A stretch of DNA of 64,000 nt from Acinetobacter kyonggiensis (GCF_900107285.1 NZ_FNPK01000005.1:124001-188000); one strand, 5' to 3'; positions 34,581-44,040 are shown, numbered from the stretch's first letter. The notes: generated by a model from the letters alone, not told the origin. Translations and numbers: made by a program.

Positions 34581-35184
34581 TTTATAGCCCCATTCTAGTG
34601 CGTTAATTCACAAAAAGAAGTTTAGTATAACGATGTGATGGTTTTCGTGAAGATGTTCGAGAAAGGGAAATTTTGATTAAGCTGTGCTAAAAAATAACAA
34701 GACTCGATATAAAGCAAGGTTGTGCACCATATTGGTGTTTATGCATTTTTTTGGAGCATTTTTAATAGAAGAGTGTTTTTATAAGATGTTGAATATTAAT
34801 AATAAAATTTTAAAACTTGGTTTGACTCAATCTGAAGTTTTTTTAAATCTGAATGCTGTCAGTTGAAAAAAATTATTCAAAAGATAAAAATAATTAAAAA
34901 ATAAGATTTAAAAATGCATTTTGATGAAGCTGTTTTAGTAGTTTTGATCATCCATTATGGTGCATTTAAAAAATTATTTTGATTTCTCAATGTAACCAAA
35001 AAGGAGGGAAGCGAAAAAACCCAGTGGTGAAATAATCAATTTTATAAAAGCATGCTGTAATGAATCATTAAAAAATGGAATACCGAGACAACAACGATGT
35101 GTCTTTTAAGGTGAATGGCGCATCATTATCCATTTTATAGAATTCAGTAATACACTGTTAGCTTGCCAATCATAGAAGCACAAC
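34581..35184. other. Intergenic stretch between amt and the gltL terminator
   Basis: The first part should hold the amt promoter. An AT-rich frame (34684-34866) lacks any family resemblance. Nothing else was recognised. Confidence 0.4.
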
Positions 35185-35214
35185 AAAAAAGCAGACCCTT
35201 CGATCTGCTTTTTT
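35185..35214 (-). terminator. Terminator of the glt operon
   Basis: AAAAAAGCAGA and TCTGCTTTTTT form perfect arms around CCCTTCGA, 15 bases beyond the gltL stop. It is symmetric, so it can act in both directions. Confidence 0.88.
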
Positions 35215-35228
35215 GAATACCTTTCGCT

Positions 35229-35972
35229 TTAATGCAAAATTTTATTTAGGAATTGCTGAGCACGTTCGCCACGTTGGCTATTAAAGAATTCATTCTTGGT
35301 ACAATCTTCGACAATTTTCCCTTGATCCATAAAGATCACCCGATTGGCAACCTGACGCGCAAAGCCCATTTCATGTGTTACACACATCATGGTCATACCT
35401 TCTTTGGCCAGACCCACCATCACATCGAGTACTTCGTTAATCATTTCAGGATCAAGTGCAGAAGTCGGTTCATCAAACAGCATGGCAATTGGGTCCATAC
35501 TTAAAGCACGAGCAATGGCAACACGCTGCTGTTGTCCGCCTGAAAGTTGGGCAGGGAATTTATCGGCTTGAGCACTGAGTCCAACACGGTCTAAATAGGC
35601 TAAGCCTTTTTTCTTGGCTTCTGCTTCAGAACGTCCCAAGACTTTAATTTGGGCAATGGTTAAATTTTCAGTAATGGTTAAATGTGGAAACAGTTCAAAA
35701 TGCTGAAACACCATACCCACACGGCTGCGTAATTGGTTTAAATTGGTTTTGGGGTCTTTGATGGAAATGCCATCCACCACAATATTGCCTTGCTGAAAGG
35801 CTTCTAGCCCATTCACTGTTTTAATTAGGGTCGATTTTCCTGAACCAGAAGGACCACAGACCACCACAACTTCACCTTGATGGATTTGCGTATTACACTC
35901 TGTGAGTACCTGAAATTTGTCATACCATTTACTCACGTTCTGAATGTCGATCATCACTTTGTTATCATTCAT
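35229..35972 (-). CDS. gltL: Glutamate/aspartate ABC transporter, ATP-binding protein
   Basis: This 247-residue ABC ATPase has Walker [12 protein letters not shown] near residue 39, [15 protein letters not shown] (ABC signature) near 144 and Walker [16 protein letters not shown] near 164, with the switch histidine in CVTHEMGFA. It is of the polar amino acid uptake type (GltL/GlnQ). It overlaps the permease gene by four bases and is the last gene of the four-gene operon. Confidence 0.93.
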   Translation of the reverse strand: MNDNKVMIDIQNVSKWYDKFQVLTECNTQIHQGEVVVVCGPSGSGKSTLIKTVNGLEAFQQGNIVVDGISIKDPKTNLNQLRSRVGMVFQHFELFPHLTITENLTIAQIKVLGRSEAEAKKKGLAYLDRVGLSAQADKFPAQLSGGQQQRVAIARALSMDPIAMLFDEPTSALDPEMINEVLDVMVGLAKEGMTMMCVTHEMGFARQVANRVIFMDQGKIVEDCTKNEFFNSQRGERAQQFLNKILH

Positions 35973-36652
35973 ACGCGTAACCTTCTTTGTAATTTCTTAA
36001 CGGCATAGGTTGCCAAAATACTAATGGTGAAATACACCAATCCTGCAAATAAAATGTATTGCGTCAGTAGCGACATGAGGTCACCACGGACATAGTTGGT
36101 TCTGAAAAAGTCTAATAAACCGATGGCATACACCATGGTTGAATCTTGGAATAAAATAATGGTTTGTTGTAGCAGTAAGGGCGTCATTTTACGAAAAGCT
36201 TGAGGCAAGATGATTAAGCGCATGGATTGCCCATAACTCATGCCTAAAGCTGAAGCCGCAGCAGATTGTCCACGTGGAATAGACTGAATACCAGCACGGA
36301 CAATTTCAGAAAAGTACGCTGCTTCAAACAGCATAAATGCCACAGTACTTGAGACCAATGCCGTATCTATGGTGAGGTAGGTTCCTGTGATTGCAGTATA
36401 TAAAAAAGGGACTGCAAAATAGAACCACATCAAGACCAAGAGTAAAGGAATGGAACGAAACAGGTTTACATAGCTTTGCGCGATAAAGTTCAGCACTTTA
36501 CTGGAAGATAAACGCATTAAAGCCAGTAGCGTCCCAATGAAAATACCACCAATGGTCGCAATGACCACAACTTTTAAGGTAATGCTGAAGCCATGCCATA
36601 GCGCAGGTGCAGAGTTTTGAAAATCATTGAAAAATGCAGTTAGCCATTCCAT
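35969..36652 (-). CDS. gltK: Glutamate/aspartate ABC transporter permease
   Basis: This 227-residue permease of the His/Glu/Gln/Arg family has about five hydrophobic spans. The ATPase-docking EAA loop reads SAAASALGMSYGQSMRLIILPQAFRKMTP near residue 140. FAQSYVNLFRSIPLLLVLMWF near 58 matches GltK. It overlaps both neighbours by one to four bases, so expression is translationally coupled. Confidence 0.92.
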   Translation of the reverse strand: MEWLTAFFNDFQNSAPALWHGFSITLKVVVIATIGGIFIGTLLALMRLSSSKVLNFIAQSYVNLFRSIPLLLVLMWFYFAVPFLYTAITGTYLTIDTALVSSTVAFMLFEAAYFSEIVRAGIQSIPRGQSAAASALGMSYGQSMRLIILPQAFRKMTPLLLQQTIILFQDSTMVYAIGLLDFFRTNYVRGDLMSLLTQYILFAGLVYFTISILATYAVKKLQRRLRV

Positions 36653-37395
36653 TATTTAGCTCCTGCAATTAAACCAGGGACATGCAAACGTTTTTCTAGC
36701 AAAGTCATTAAGGTAATTAAACAGACATTAATCACAATGAAAATGAGGGTGACGTAAGTATAAATTTCGATGGTATTTTGGGTGTATTCACTGATGGTTT
36801 TCATCTGTGAAATAATTTCAGCTACACCGACCAGTGATGCAACCGAGGTGTTTTTGACACAGTTGGTTAACTCTGAACTTAGGGGCGGCAAGATGGTGCG
36901 AAAAGACTGGGGTAAAACAACATAGCGATAAAGCTGCGTCGTATTGAATCCCATTGCATAACCTGCATTAATCTGTCCTTGCGGTAAGGCTTCAATCCCT
37001 GTGCGTACCTGTTCACAAACTCGTGCAGCGGTAAACAACCCAAGACCGACACTGGCAGAAATTAGTGCTGTAGTGTTGGCACTTAAGTCATTAATCCACC
37101 AATCACGAATGCCGCTGGGTAAAAAGTTGGGAACCACATAAAACCAGATAAATAATTGAATCAATAAGGGAACATTACGGAAAATGGTGACATAGGTTGT
37201 ACCAATAGTACGGGCAGTTTGATTGGGCAAGGTACGCATGATGCCGAGAATACTTCCGAGCACCATCGCAATGCTCCATGCCACAATAGCAATGACCAAT
37301 AACCAACCGAGACCAATTAAAACCCAGCTTAAGTAGGTGCTATCACCGATCCCTGTGGATTGCCACAAAACGCCCCAATTCCAACTATAATTCAT
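36652..37395 (-). CDS. gltJ: Glutamate/aspartate ABC transporter permease
   Basis: This 247-residue partner permease has about five hydrophobic spans, the RNVPLLIQLFIWFYVVPNFLP segment near residue 75 and the EAA loop with LPQGQINAGYAMGFNTTQLY near 148. The N-terminus MNYSWNWGVL is typical of GltJ. It follows the binding-protein gene and shares the stop/start junction with gltK. Confidence 0.92.
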   Translation of the reverse strand: MNYSWNWGVLWQSTGIGDSTYLSWVLIGLGWLLVIAIVAWSIAMVLGSILGIMRTLPNQTARTIGTTYVTIFRNVPLLIQLFIWFYVVPNFLPSGIRDWWINDLSANTTALISASVGLGLFTAARVCEQVRTGIEALPQGQINAGYAMGFNTTQLYRYVVLPQSFRTILPPLSSELTNCVKNTSVASLVGVAEIISQMKTISEYTQNTIEIYTYVTLIFIVINVCLITLMTLLEKRLHVPGLIAGAK

Positions 37396-37462
37396 AGCAA
37401 CTCCCGATAAGCATCGAGCAAAGAATCCCTTCTGCCCGATGCTGAATGTTATTTTTTAAGGA

Positions 37463-38404
37463 TTATTGATCGCGATCATGCGGTGTGCTGATCAGTGCTT
37501 TCAATTGTTCTGACATTGGGAAGTTTAGGTTAATATTTTTTGGTGGAATCGGTTGCTGGAACCATTTTTCATACATTTTGTTGATTTCACCAGAGCTGTA
37601 GGTGGCTTTGATGGCACTATCAACCACCTGTTTAAAGCTGGTGTCACCTTTACGTAACATACAGCCATAAATTTCGTGGATAGGCGCAGTCCCGACAATG
37701 TCCCATTTGTTTGGCTCAGCGGCTTTGGATTTTTCACCTGCAAGTAAAATATCATCCATCATAAATGCTGCGGCACGACCGTTTTGCAACATCAAGAAAG
37801 ATTCTGCATGGTCTTTGGCAGAAATAATTTCGCCAATACCTAACTCTTTTTCGTGCTGACGGATATAACGCTCAGATGTTGTTCCTGCTGTGGTGACCAG
37901 TTTTTTGCCTTTTAAATCTGCAAAATCTTTCACTCCAGAATCTTTTGCAGTGAGTAGACGCGAACCGACTTCAAAATAACCCACAGAGAAATCAACTTGT
38001 TGTTGGCGTTCTTTGTTGTTGGTGGTTGAACCACACTCAAGGTCAACTGTTCCGTTTGAAACCAATGGAATTCGATTTTGACTGGTGACGAGGTTATAGC
38101 GCACTTTTAAATCTGGCATATTCAGATCTTTTTTCAGTGCTTCAACCACTTTCATTTGTAAGTCATGTGCATAGCCAACAGGTTGAGTTGGATTGTCGGC
38201 AATATAAGAGAAGGGAATAGATGAGTCTCGGTAACCCAGTACAATGGTGCCCGATTTTTTGATTTTATCGAGTGTGCCAGAAGTACTGGCATCTCCAGCA
38301 GGTTTTTCGCCCGATGCTGGTGCTTTATTATCGCTACAAGCACTGAGTCCAAGCATGAGCGCGCTTGCACAAAGTAGAGAGGTCATGGTGCGTTTCTGTG
38401 TCAT
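37463..38404 (-). CDS. gltI: Glutamate/aspartate ABC transporter substrate-binding protein
   Basis: This 313-residue protein has a lipoprotein-like signal (LLCASALMLGLSACSDN; lipidation Cys at about residue 23) followed by a Gly/Ser/Ala linker. The mature family-3 binding fold includes GTIVLGYRDSSIPFSYIADN, KVVEALKKDLNMPDLKV, VDLECGSTTNNKERQQQVDF and LKGKKLVTTAGTTSERYI, matching GltI/DEBP. Lipid anchoring is common in Acinetobacter binding proteins, whereas E. coli GltI is free in the periplasm. It is the first gene of the operon and 67 bases ahead of gltJ. Confidence 0.92.
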   Translation of the reverse strand: MTQKRTMTSLLCASALMLGLSACSDNKAPASGEKPAGDASTSGTLDKIKKSGTIVLGYRDSSIPFSYIADNPTQPVGYAHDLQMKVVEALKKDLNMPDLKVRYNLVTSQNRIPLVSNGTVDLECGSTTNNKERQQQVDFSVGYFEVGSRLLTAKDSGVKDFADLKGKKLVTTAGTTSERYIRQHEKELGIGEIISAKDHAESFLMLQNGRAAAFMMDDILLAGEKSKAAEPNKWDIVGTAPIHEIYGCMLRKGDTSFKQVVDSAIKATYSSGEINKMYEKWFQQPIPPKNINLNFPMSEQLKALISTPHDRDQ

Positions 38405-39159
38405 GTATAAAACTCCATTTTGTGTTTTTCATTATCATTTGCTGTCATTGTTACTGATGAACCGTCAATCAGCGCCTGAATCCATCAGGCTTTTTTGTCT
38501 GTGTAAAAAAACACATCGAATTCATCTTAAGCGAGATTTGAGGGGTTGCTCAAGTAAATTTTTTTGCGGATTTGTTAACGGTAACTCTTTAGGATTTAAA
38601 CAGTTTTTATGAACAGCAAATTACGATAAAAGTACAGCACAATATATGCCAGCTATGTCCATTTTTAAGTTCAGCTTAGACAAAAGATAAAGGCAGTATG
38701 CCTAACTAGGGCTAATTTTCTAAAAAATACAGCAGTAGGATGAATGGTAAATCGCTGAAATAAATTTTTTATTGAATATTGAGAATTGTTTGGCTAATGC
38801 CAATTTTGTCAGATGAAATGACATTTGAATATTTATAATGACCTGTACAAAAAAACTGTAAGAGGGAATGGATTTGGGCTAATTTTTTTAGGCTGTACTT
38901 GGCATGCTTAAAGAGCTAAAAATTAAAGATGCAGCTAAAAATGTTTTACCTTCTTGAAGCCACAAATGTTGATCCAGCGTATAGAAAATACAAAAGCTCC
39001 TAGTTTGTAGTAATGCCAGTCAGTTAAGGGTTTTAGAAATAAAGCCCTTAGTTTTTAGTTGTTCATGACGGAGTCTTACCATTTTGGATCAGATATTTGG
39101 AGCTCGTTCATTCCTTGCGAAACAATGTTTCTCATACGCCAAAAGAACCAAAAACATTT
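38405..39159. other. Upstream region of gltI and gene-free DNA
   Basis: The gltI promoter should lie within the first 200 bases. No coding frame is supported. A 13-base match (ATGCCAGTCAGTT near 39012 versus the hairpin sequence near 39311) hints at an old duplication of the terminator at 39.3 kb. Confidence 0.35.
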
Positions 39160-39269
39160 GTCATCCGCAAAACTCGCCAAATCCCTTTTATTGATTAATA
39201 AATCGCAGAAACCTTATTTTTTTAATCTTGCGGTGTATACACCTCATGCCTCGAACAGTTGCGGATGAC
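39160..39269. repeat. Long inverted repeat with GTCATCCGCAA ends
   Basis: GTCATCCGCAA at 39160-39170 is perfectly inverted at 39259-39269 (TTGCGGATGAC), enclosing about 88 bases. The arms continue imperfectly inward. It overlaps an unsupported 69-codon frame. It looks like a dispersed non-coding repeat of the genus, but no second copy is in the window. Confidence 0.45.
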
Positions 39270-39300
39270 GTTTCCGCGTGTCGAATAACATAATGAATTT

Positions 39301-39340
39301 AAAAAATAAAATGCCAGTCAATTTCTTAACTGACTGGTAT
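39301..39340 (-). terminator. Terminator of the fatty acid hydroxylase gene
   Basis: On the minus strand ACCAGTCA pairs with TGACTGGC (one wobble) and is followed by ATTTTATTTTTT. It starts about 25 bases past the stop. Confidence 0.75.
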
Positions 39341-39363
39341 TACCTCGTCAGCAGGGCTGTTAA

Positions 39364-40533
39364 TTAATCTTTTTTAATGTCAGATGAATTGCCAAAACGT
39401 TTTTTCATGCGGTTTACATATCGTTTAAATGGCCAAGTAAATTGCTTTACAAAGCTGTTTGGAATTTTATAACCGACGGTGCCATACACACTGGCAAGGT
39501 GATTGGGCATATACACACTTTTAAAAATGACATCGTAAAGCGGAATAAATGCTGCATAATTTTTATCAATGGCTGGCTTTTCAGAAGAATGATGCCAATG
39601 GTGAAATTCAGGTGTGGCAATGATCCAGCGCAGATAAGGAAAACGAAAACGCACATTGGAATGAATAAAAATGGCGTGAAAAGAAATAAAGATTAAATAA
39701 GCAAACACCGCTGAAGTGTGAAAGCCTAAAAGAAAAATTGGCAAAGTGGCGATAAATCGCGTCATTAGCACTTCTACAATATGTAGGCGTGAAGATGCCA
39801 GCCAATCCATATGTTCCGTAGAGTGATGAATGGCGTGAAAGCGCCATAGGAAATTGACCTCATGCATGGCGCGGTGCAGCCAATAGGTGGTGAAATCCAC
39901 CACAATCAGCAACTCAATAAACTGTAGCCAAATGGGCTGCGCTTGTACCAGAGGGACAATTGGATTATTTGGAATATGGGTAATCCAATACTGAATAGGC
40001 ATGACGGTTAAAAAACTGAACAGCTGAATACCGACATGGCTAAACATGAAGTATTTCATATCCGTCACCCAACCGACACGTAGAATTTTCTGTTCGGGAT
40101 TTTTGGCAAAAAAGCCTTCCAGCGGAATAAAGACCAAAGCCAGAATAAACAGTGTCAGCACAAAGTAGTCGAAGCCTGCATAGAAAGGCAGACTGGGCAG
40201 CACAGGCGCTTTAATCACGCCACAGCCCAGAACAGCAGCAATTAATGCAAGGCAGAGACCATAAAAACCATAGCGGTTTTGACGGGCAATTGCACTGAAT
40301 GCACCAAAGCCTGCACTGATCACAATGCCAAGCATCAGACTAAAATAAAACGCATCATAATGCTGTGTATACAGTGGTCGAAGCTCTGGTGTGGTCAGCA
40401 CGCTGGGAAATAAGAAGCACAATGCGCCAAATAAGCAGAGAAAAGCTGTGGACACAGAAATAAAGGCGCTGATTTTACCGAGTCCAGCATTTAGTTCTAG
40501 GTTTTCGAATTTGGCTCTAAGCTGATCAGTCAT
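39364..40533 (-). CDS. Fatty acid hydroxylase/sterol desaturase-family membrane enzyme
   Basis: This 389-residue protein has several N-terminal hydrophobic spans and then the di-iron histidine boxes HRAMH (within YWLHRAMHEVNFLW), HAIHH (RFHAIHHSTEHMDW) and HHWHH (ATPEFHHWHHSSEKP). That is the full eight-histidine set of the family. The ATG at 40533 is preferred over a TTG four codons upstream. Bacterial members hydroxylate or desaturate lipids. The C-terminal KPAIDKNYAAFIPLYDVIF is typical. The substrate is unknown and no partner gene is adjacent. Confidence 0.88.
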   Translation of the reverse strand: MTDQLRAKFENLELNAGLGKISAFISVSTAFLCLFGALCFLFPSVLTTPELRPLYTQHYDAFYFSLMLGIVISAGFGAFSAIARQNRYGFYGLCLALIAAVLGCGVIKAPVLPSLPFYAGFDYFVLTLFILALVFIPLEGFFAKNPEQKILRVGWVTDMKYFMFSHVGIQLFSFLTVMPIQYWITHIPNNPIVPLVQAQPIWLQFIELLIVVDFTTYWLHRAMHEVNFLWRFHAIHHSTEHMDWLASSRLHIVEVLMTRFIATLPIFLLGFHTSAVFAYLIFISFHAIFIHSNVRFRFPYLRWIIATPEFHHWHHSSEKPAIDKNYAAFIPLYDVIFKSVYMPNHLASVYGTVGYKIPNSFVKQFTWPFKRYVNRMKKRFGNSSDIKKD

Positions 40534-40736
40534 TGTGAATATCAAAATTTATTATTGTCTATGCTGTGAATGTTAACAAAAATTGATCAAGGATGTAAAA
40601 AATCTCATAAAGGTGGTCGATGATTAAGCTGGATAGTGGTCAGCACCCTATAGCAGATGGTCTATTTAAAAAGACATCATGTTTGGCTGTAAATCAAAAT
40701 GATTTTTAGATGCTAGTGCTTTTATTTGGTTGTGGT

Positions 40737-41267
40737 TTAAGAATAGTTGGTTTCTATTTTTTGAATGATTTTTGAGGTGAACTGGTCAATTTGCTGTGCA
40801 TGTTGAATTAAATTTTGTTGATGCTCAATCCATTTTTGTTCTGAAGGCAGACGTAAATGTTGCGATAAAATTTCTTCGGAATGAAAAAGTTCAAAAGCCA
40901 GCTGATTTAATTGTTCATCGTAAATATTACTGTGCACAAAAATATGCAGTTCTTTGGCAAAGACAGGAATCAGGTTTAAATATTCGGACTCTAATGTTTT
41001 GATGGCATCTATTTCACTTTTTTGCTGGTGCTGAAATTCCTGAAGAAAAGCAAATGTGCTATTGCGAAGTTGATAGAGTGTCGGCAGTAAGGTAATAAAA
41101 AACTTTTGTTTTTGGTTTTCCAGTGTTTGCTGTTCATATAAACGCTGCTTGCGGTCAAAATGCAGGGGAACTGCAACGGCAACAAAGATTGCAATGACTG
41201 AACCAAGGGCTTGTACCCATGCAGCAAGTTCCTGATTAAAAATAAGATTGGCTTGCGTAAGTACCAT
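40737..41267 (-). CDS. Small membrane-anchored protein of unknown function
   Basis: This 176-residue protein has one N-terminal membrane span (AAWVQALGSVIAIFVAVAVPL) and then a long, glutamine-rich helical region, FDRKQRLYEQQTLENQKQKF onward. The ATG at 41267 has GAGGAAAAT in front and is preferred over the frame start at 41297. No family with a known role is recognised. It is a lone gene, diverging from the J-domain-like gene. Confidence 0.72.
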   Translation of the reverse strand: MVLTQANLIFNQELAAWVQALGSVIAIFVAVAVPLHFDRKQRLYEQQTLENQKQKFFITLLPTLYQLRNSTFAFLQEFQHQQKSEIDAIKTLESEYLNLIPVFAKELHIFVHSNIYDEQLNQLAFELFHSEEILSQHLRLPSEQKWIEHQQNLIQHAQQIDQFTSKIIQKIETNYS

Positions 41268-41443
41268 ATTTTCCTCATGGTTGTTTTTGTTGTACAAAGC
41301 CTAGTCTATGTTGGATGAGTACTTTAATGAAGGATAATTTTTTTATTGCTAACAAAGCTTTGCCGATGCGTTATAAAAGCATCATTAGCTTTGTGCTGAT
41401 GGAATGTTATTATTGATATCGTTTTTCTTTTGCTTATTTTTCT

Positions 41444-42505
41444 ATGTCGTTCGATTTAAAACTCAGTGTGCAGCAAGATTCGCAAAACTTATCGCCACAG
41501 CAAAAAAAGCTGAATCGTCTGATTGAGCAAATTGAACAGCAAAAAATACAACTCGAAATGTGGCAAAAAGCCCAAGCCGAAATTCAGCAACAAGCACGTA
41601 AAACCCTTGTTCCCATCTATACTGAACTGCATGACATACTGTTTCAGCAACTTGAGCAGTTATGGAACAGCTTGCAGAGTTATGAATTTTCGAAAGCGGA
41701 TATTGCACAACTAGATAATAAAATTAAAAATCTAGCAAAACTGCTAAAAAACTCTCAAGTGCTGTCTGAACAACAGAAGATTAAAGTTGTTCAAATTGAT
41801 GAATTTTACCAACAACATGCAGAACATAACCAGGCTAAAAAGAATAAGAAAAAGGCAACGATTGAAAGTCATGATTCGACGGAAACCTATGATCAGAATT
41901 CAGATCATGAACAAGCCGATGTAGATTTAGATGGCTACGAATATGATGAACAGCAACACGAAGTAGAACGTGAACAACACAGGTTAAATAGACAAAAACA
42001 AAAACGCGAGCAAGCACAGAAAATGGCGGAGCAATCACTTAAAACGGTTTATTTAAAAATTGCTTCGATTATTCACCCTGACCGTGAGCAAGATGAGCAA
42101 ATTAAAGTAGAAAAAACGGAGATGCTGCAACACGCCAATACCGCCTATGAACAGCAGGATTTATTCTATTTGTTGAAATTACAAATACAGGTCGAGCAGA
42201 ATAGAGGAGTGGCTCAAAAAGGTTTGAGTAATGAACAAGTGAAGTTTTATAAGCTGGCTTTAGATGCGCAAAAACAGCAGTTAGATGCTCAAATTGATGA
42301 CATTATTGATTCGTTAAATTGGACGAAACAAACAAAATCGAAAGCTCAAAAGTCCTCAGGCACAATTCAAATTACCGATATGTATAAGAAGTTAGAAGCC
42401 GATTGTGCTGAATTAAAACAGCAAGTAAAGTGGGAAAAAGAGCGGTTGAAGTATATGGGTAAGTTAAAAGGCTTGGAGATGTTGTTGGGGAATGGGGTTT
42501 TGTGA
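41444..42505 (+). CDS. J-domain-like protein with long coiled coils
   Basis: In this 353-residue protein the central segment LKTVYLKIASIIHPDREQDE, with His-Pro-Asp at residues 211-213, followed by MLQHANTAYEQQDLFYLLKLQ, looks like helices II-IV of a J domain. This is the DnaK/Hsp70-stimulating module. Both flanks are very rich in Gln, Lys and Glu and should form coiled coils (residues 15-110, 150-195 and 245-345). The acidic insert EQADVDLDGYEYDEQQ precedes the J part. DnaJ zinc fingers and Gly/Phe linkers are absent, so it is a class-C-like co-chaperone at most. The client is unknown. Confidence 0.75.
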   Translation: MSFDLKLSVQQDSQNLSPQQKKLNRLIEQIEQQKIQLEMWQKAQAEIQQQARKTLVPIYTELHDILFQQLEQLWNSLQSYEFSKADIAQLDNKIKNLAKLLKNSQVLSEQQKIKVVQIDEFYQQHAEHNQAKKNKKKATIESHDSTETYDQNSDHEQADVDLDGYEYDEQQHEVEREQHRLNRQKQKREQAQKMAEQSLKTVYLKIASIIHPDREQDEQIKVEKTEMLQHANTAYEQQDLFYLLKLQIQVEQNRGVAQKGLSNEQVKFYKLALDAQKQQLDAQIDDIIDSLNWTKQTKSKAQKSSGTIQITDMYKKLEADCAELKQQVKWEKERLKYMGKLKGLEMLLGNGVL

Positions 42506-42523
42506 TTTTTAAAATTACCTCTC

Positions 42524-42606
42524 CTTTACGCACTCAAAATATATTTTGAGGATGCTCATCACTTGCGCTTCGTTTTAAAGCAGTGCTTTAAAACTTGCTC
42601 AGGAGA
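42524..42606. repeat. Composite palindromic repeat, copy 2
   Basis: The perfect palindrome CTCAAAATATATTTTGAG (42533-42550) is followed by GTTTTAAAGCA/TGCTTTAAAAC around one base (42572-42594). Both are enclosed by outer arms CTCTCCT and AGGAGAG. The same two inner modules occur at 26.4 kb in reversed order with different outer arms. It lies between the J-domain-like gene and the insertion sequence. Confidence 0.7.
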
Positions 42607-42690
42607 GGGAACTTCATTGCGTATCAAGTAATTATTAAAATTCACAAAGGATTCTCCCTCTCCCTCAGGGCATAGGTATCTACACATTTT

Positions 42691-43920
42691 TTATAAATCG
42701 AATGCGATCTTAGCAATCGCATTCAGCTCATCAGGCGAATACTCTGACAACAATTGAAGGGTGTTCAATAGTATTGAAAGCCCTGCCAATATGGCAGGTG
42801 CACTTTCAAGCTTGCCTCTTTTTTGTTGCCGACCTGAAATTCGGGTGAGAAATGCCCGAATTCTCACATTCTGCTCATCTGTACCACGTTGCACTCGCCA
42901 TGTCAGCACACAAGCCATACTGCTGATCAGTAGTCTTCTCAGGATTGCTTGAGGTGTCGTTTGTAGCCATGCTTCAACGTCATGTCCTGCCTGCTTAAGC
43001 AATTTGAAATAACATTCAATTGTCCAGCGCCAGTAATACCATGTACTTAATTCTGCTGTATCTATATCCATTGCAACATTACTCAGTAAACACCATCTCG
43101 CCACAATTTTGCCGTCACGATCCTTAACGACAGAAACAACCAGCCTTGCATCGACAGCATCTCCCTGCTCAGGAGCAACCCGCTTCCCTGAGCTATCTTT
43201 CTGCTTGGGTTTTGCTGCACGTGTTATGCGTATATGGGTCTCACCCACATGCAAAGTATGCTGATTGCCTTTGTAGGAAATATTTTTGATCGAATGTGTT
43301 TCTATCTTTTCTGCAATCTCGCCCACCTTGTATGTTTGACCCTGATACTCGACTCGATGACCTTCTTTAGCGCGAATCAACCATTTGAATCCTTGATGAT
43401 TCATCTGTCTAAGGTGGGCAATTGAATCTCCTTCACGGTCGATAATATGGACTAAAGTCTTTTGTACTACAGATTTCTCTATATGCTGTATTTGATGAAG
43501 AAGAGAGTTTAAGTGTGTTTCACGCTGACTGTAGTCATCTGTAAACGTTGAATAGCATCCTGTTGCATCAGACAAAGTTTGGGCAAGAGGTGCAACAGGA
43601 AGTCCAGATGCAGCATCGACAAGTAGGCTGCTTTGTAATTCATAGCCTGTATCGTATTGATGGGTTCTTTGAAGACGCTGAGTTTTATTGTTGTGTTTCA
43701 CATATTGTAGTTGAGACCAATCATGAACAATCAGTGCATAAGAGTGAGAGGATTGATCAATCTGTTCAAATGCAAGTTGCTGTATTGGTTCATTCAATTG
43801 CTTGAAAGAGACTTTTTCATTATTGAGGAATCGCCAAACGGCCTGAGTGGTTGCAAAGCTGGACTTCTGGGCAGAGGCCATTTCCTTAATTGCAGGGGCA
43901 AGTGAAGAAAGAGGATTCAT
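42691..43920 (-). CDS. IS4-family transposase
   Basis: This 409-residue DDE transposase has candidate catalytic residues Asp67 (LIVHDWSQLQY), Asp161 (VHIIDREGDSIAHL) and Glu302 in YYWRWTIECYFKLLK, the Y-R-E-K signature of IS4. The N-terminal DNA-binding part includes the TTQAVWRFLNNEKVS helix. It fills nearly the whole element. The gene is uninterrupted, so it should be active. A long palindrome lies upstream of its start and may limit transcription from outside. Confidence 0.93.
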   Translation of the reverse strand: MNPLSSLAPAIKEMASAQKSSFATTQAVWRFLNNEKVSFKQLNEPIQQLAFEQIDQSSHSYALIVHDWSQLQYVKHNNKTQRLQRTHQYDTGYELQSSLLVDAASGLPVAPLAQTLSDATGCYSTFTDDYSQRETHLNSLLHQIQHIEKSVVQKTLVHIIDREGDSIAHLRQMNHQGFKWLIRAKEGHRVEYQGQTYKVGEIAEKIETHSIKNISYKGNQHTLHVGETHIRITRAAKPKQKDSSGKRVAPEQGDAVDARLVVSVVKDRDGKIVARWCLLSNVAMDIDTAELSTWYYWRWTIECYFKLLKQAGHDVEAWLQTTPQAILRRLLISSMACVLTWRVQRGTDEQNVRIRAFLTRISGRQQKRGKLESAPAILAGLSILLNTLQLLSEYSPDELNAIAKIAFDL

Positions 43921-43978
43921 ATTAAGTTTTACGAGGGCGTTGTATCGTCTGACGAGACGTGTATCAAGACAGGAGATA

Positions 43979-44008
43979 TTAAATTGAAGAGCATGCTCTT
44001 CAATTTAA
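43979..44008. repeat. Perfect 30-base palindrome inside the insertion sequence
   Basis: The bases from 43979 to 44008 equal their own reverse complement; the half is TTAAATTGAAGAGCA. It lies between the right end and the transposase start. In RNA entering from outside it would form a perfect 15-pair hairpin, and so it could hinder translation or transcription of the transposase. Confidence 0.75.
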
Positions 44009-44040
44009 CCTAAAGCTCGGCATTTGTGTAGATACCTATG

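Larger units (their letters stand above)
42671..44040 (-). mobile_element. IS4-family insertion sequence, 1370 bp, intact
   Basis: The element begins CATAGGTATCTACACA and ends with the exact inverted copy TGTGTAGATACCTATG. It is flanked by 9-bp direct repeats CCCTCAGGG (42662-42670 and 44041-44049). It contains one intact transposase gene on the minus strand. The 9-bp duplication and the transposase Y-x2-R-x3-E-x6-K motif place it in the IS4 family. The perfect target duplication shows a simple, probably recent insertion. The named IS cannot be given without a database. Confidence 0.93.

Noticed and set aside
34684..34866. 60-codon AT-rich frame between amt and the gltL terminator
   Set aside because: No ribosome-binding site and no motif; typical chance frame in AT-rich DNA.
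39059..39268. 69-codon frame in the repeat region
   Set aside because: It lies inside an inverted repeat, with no recognisable protein feature.
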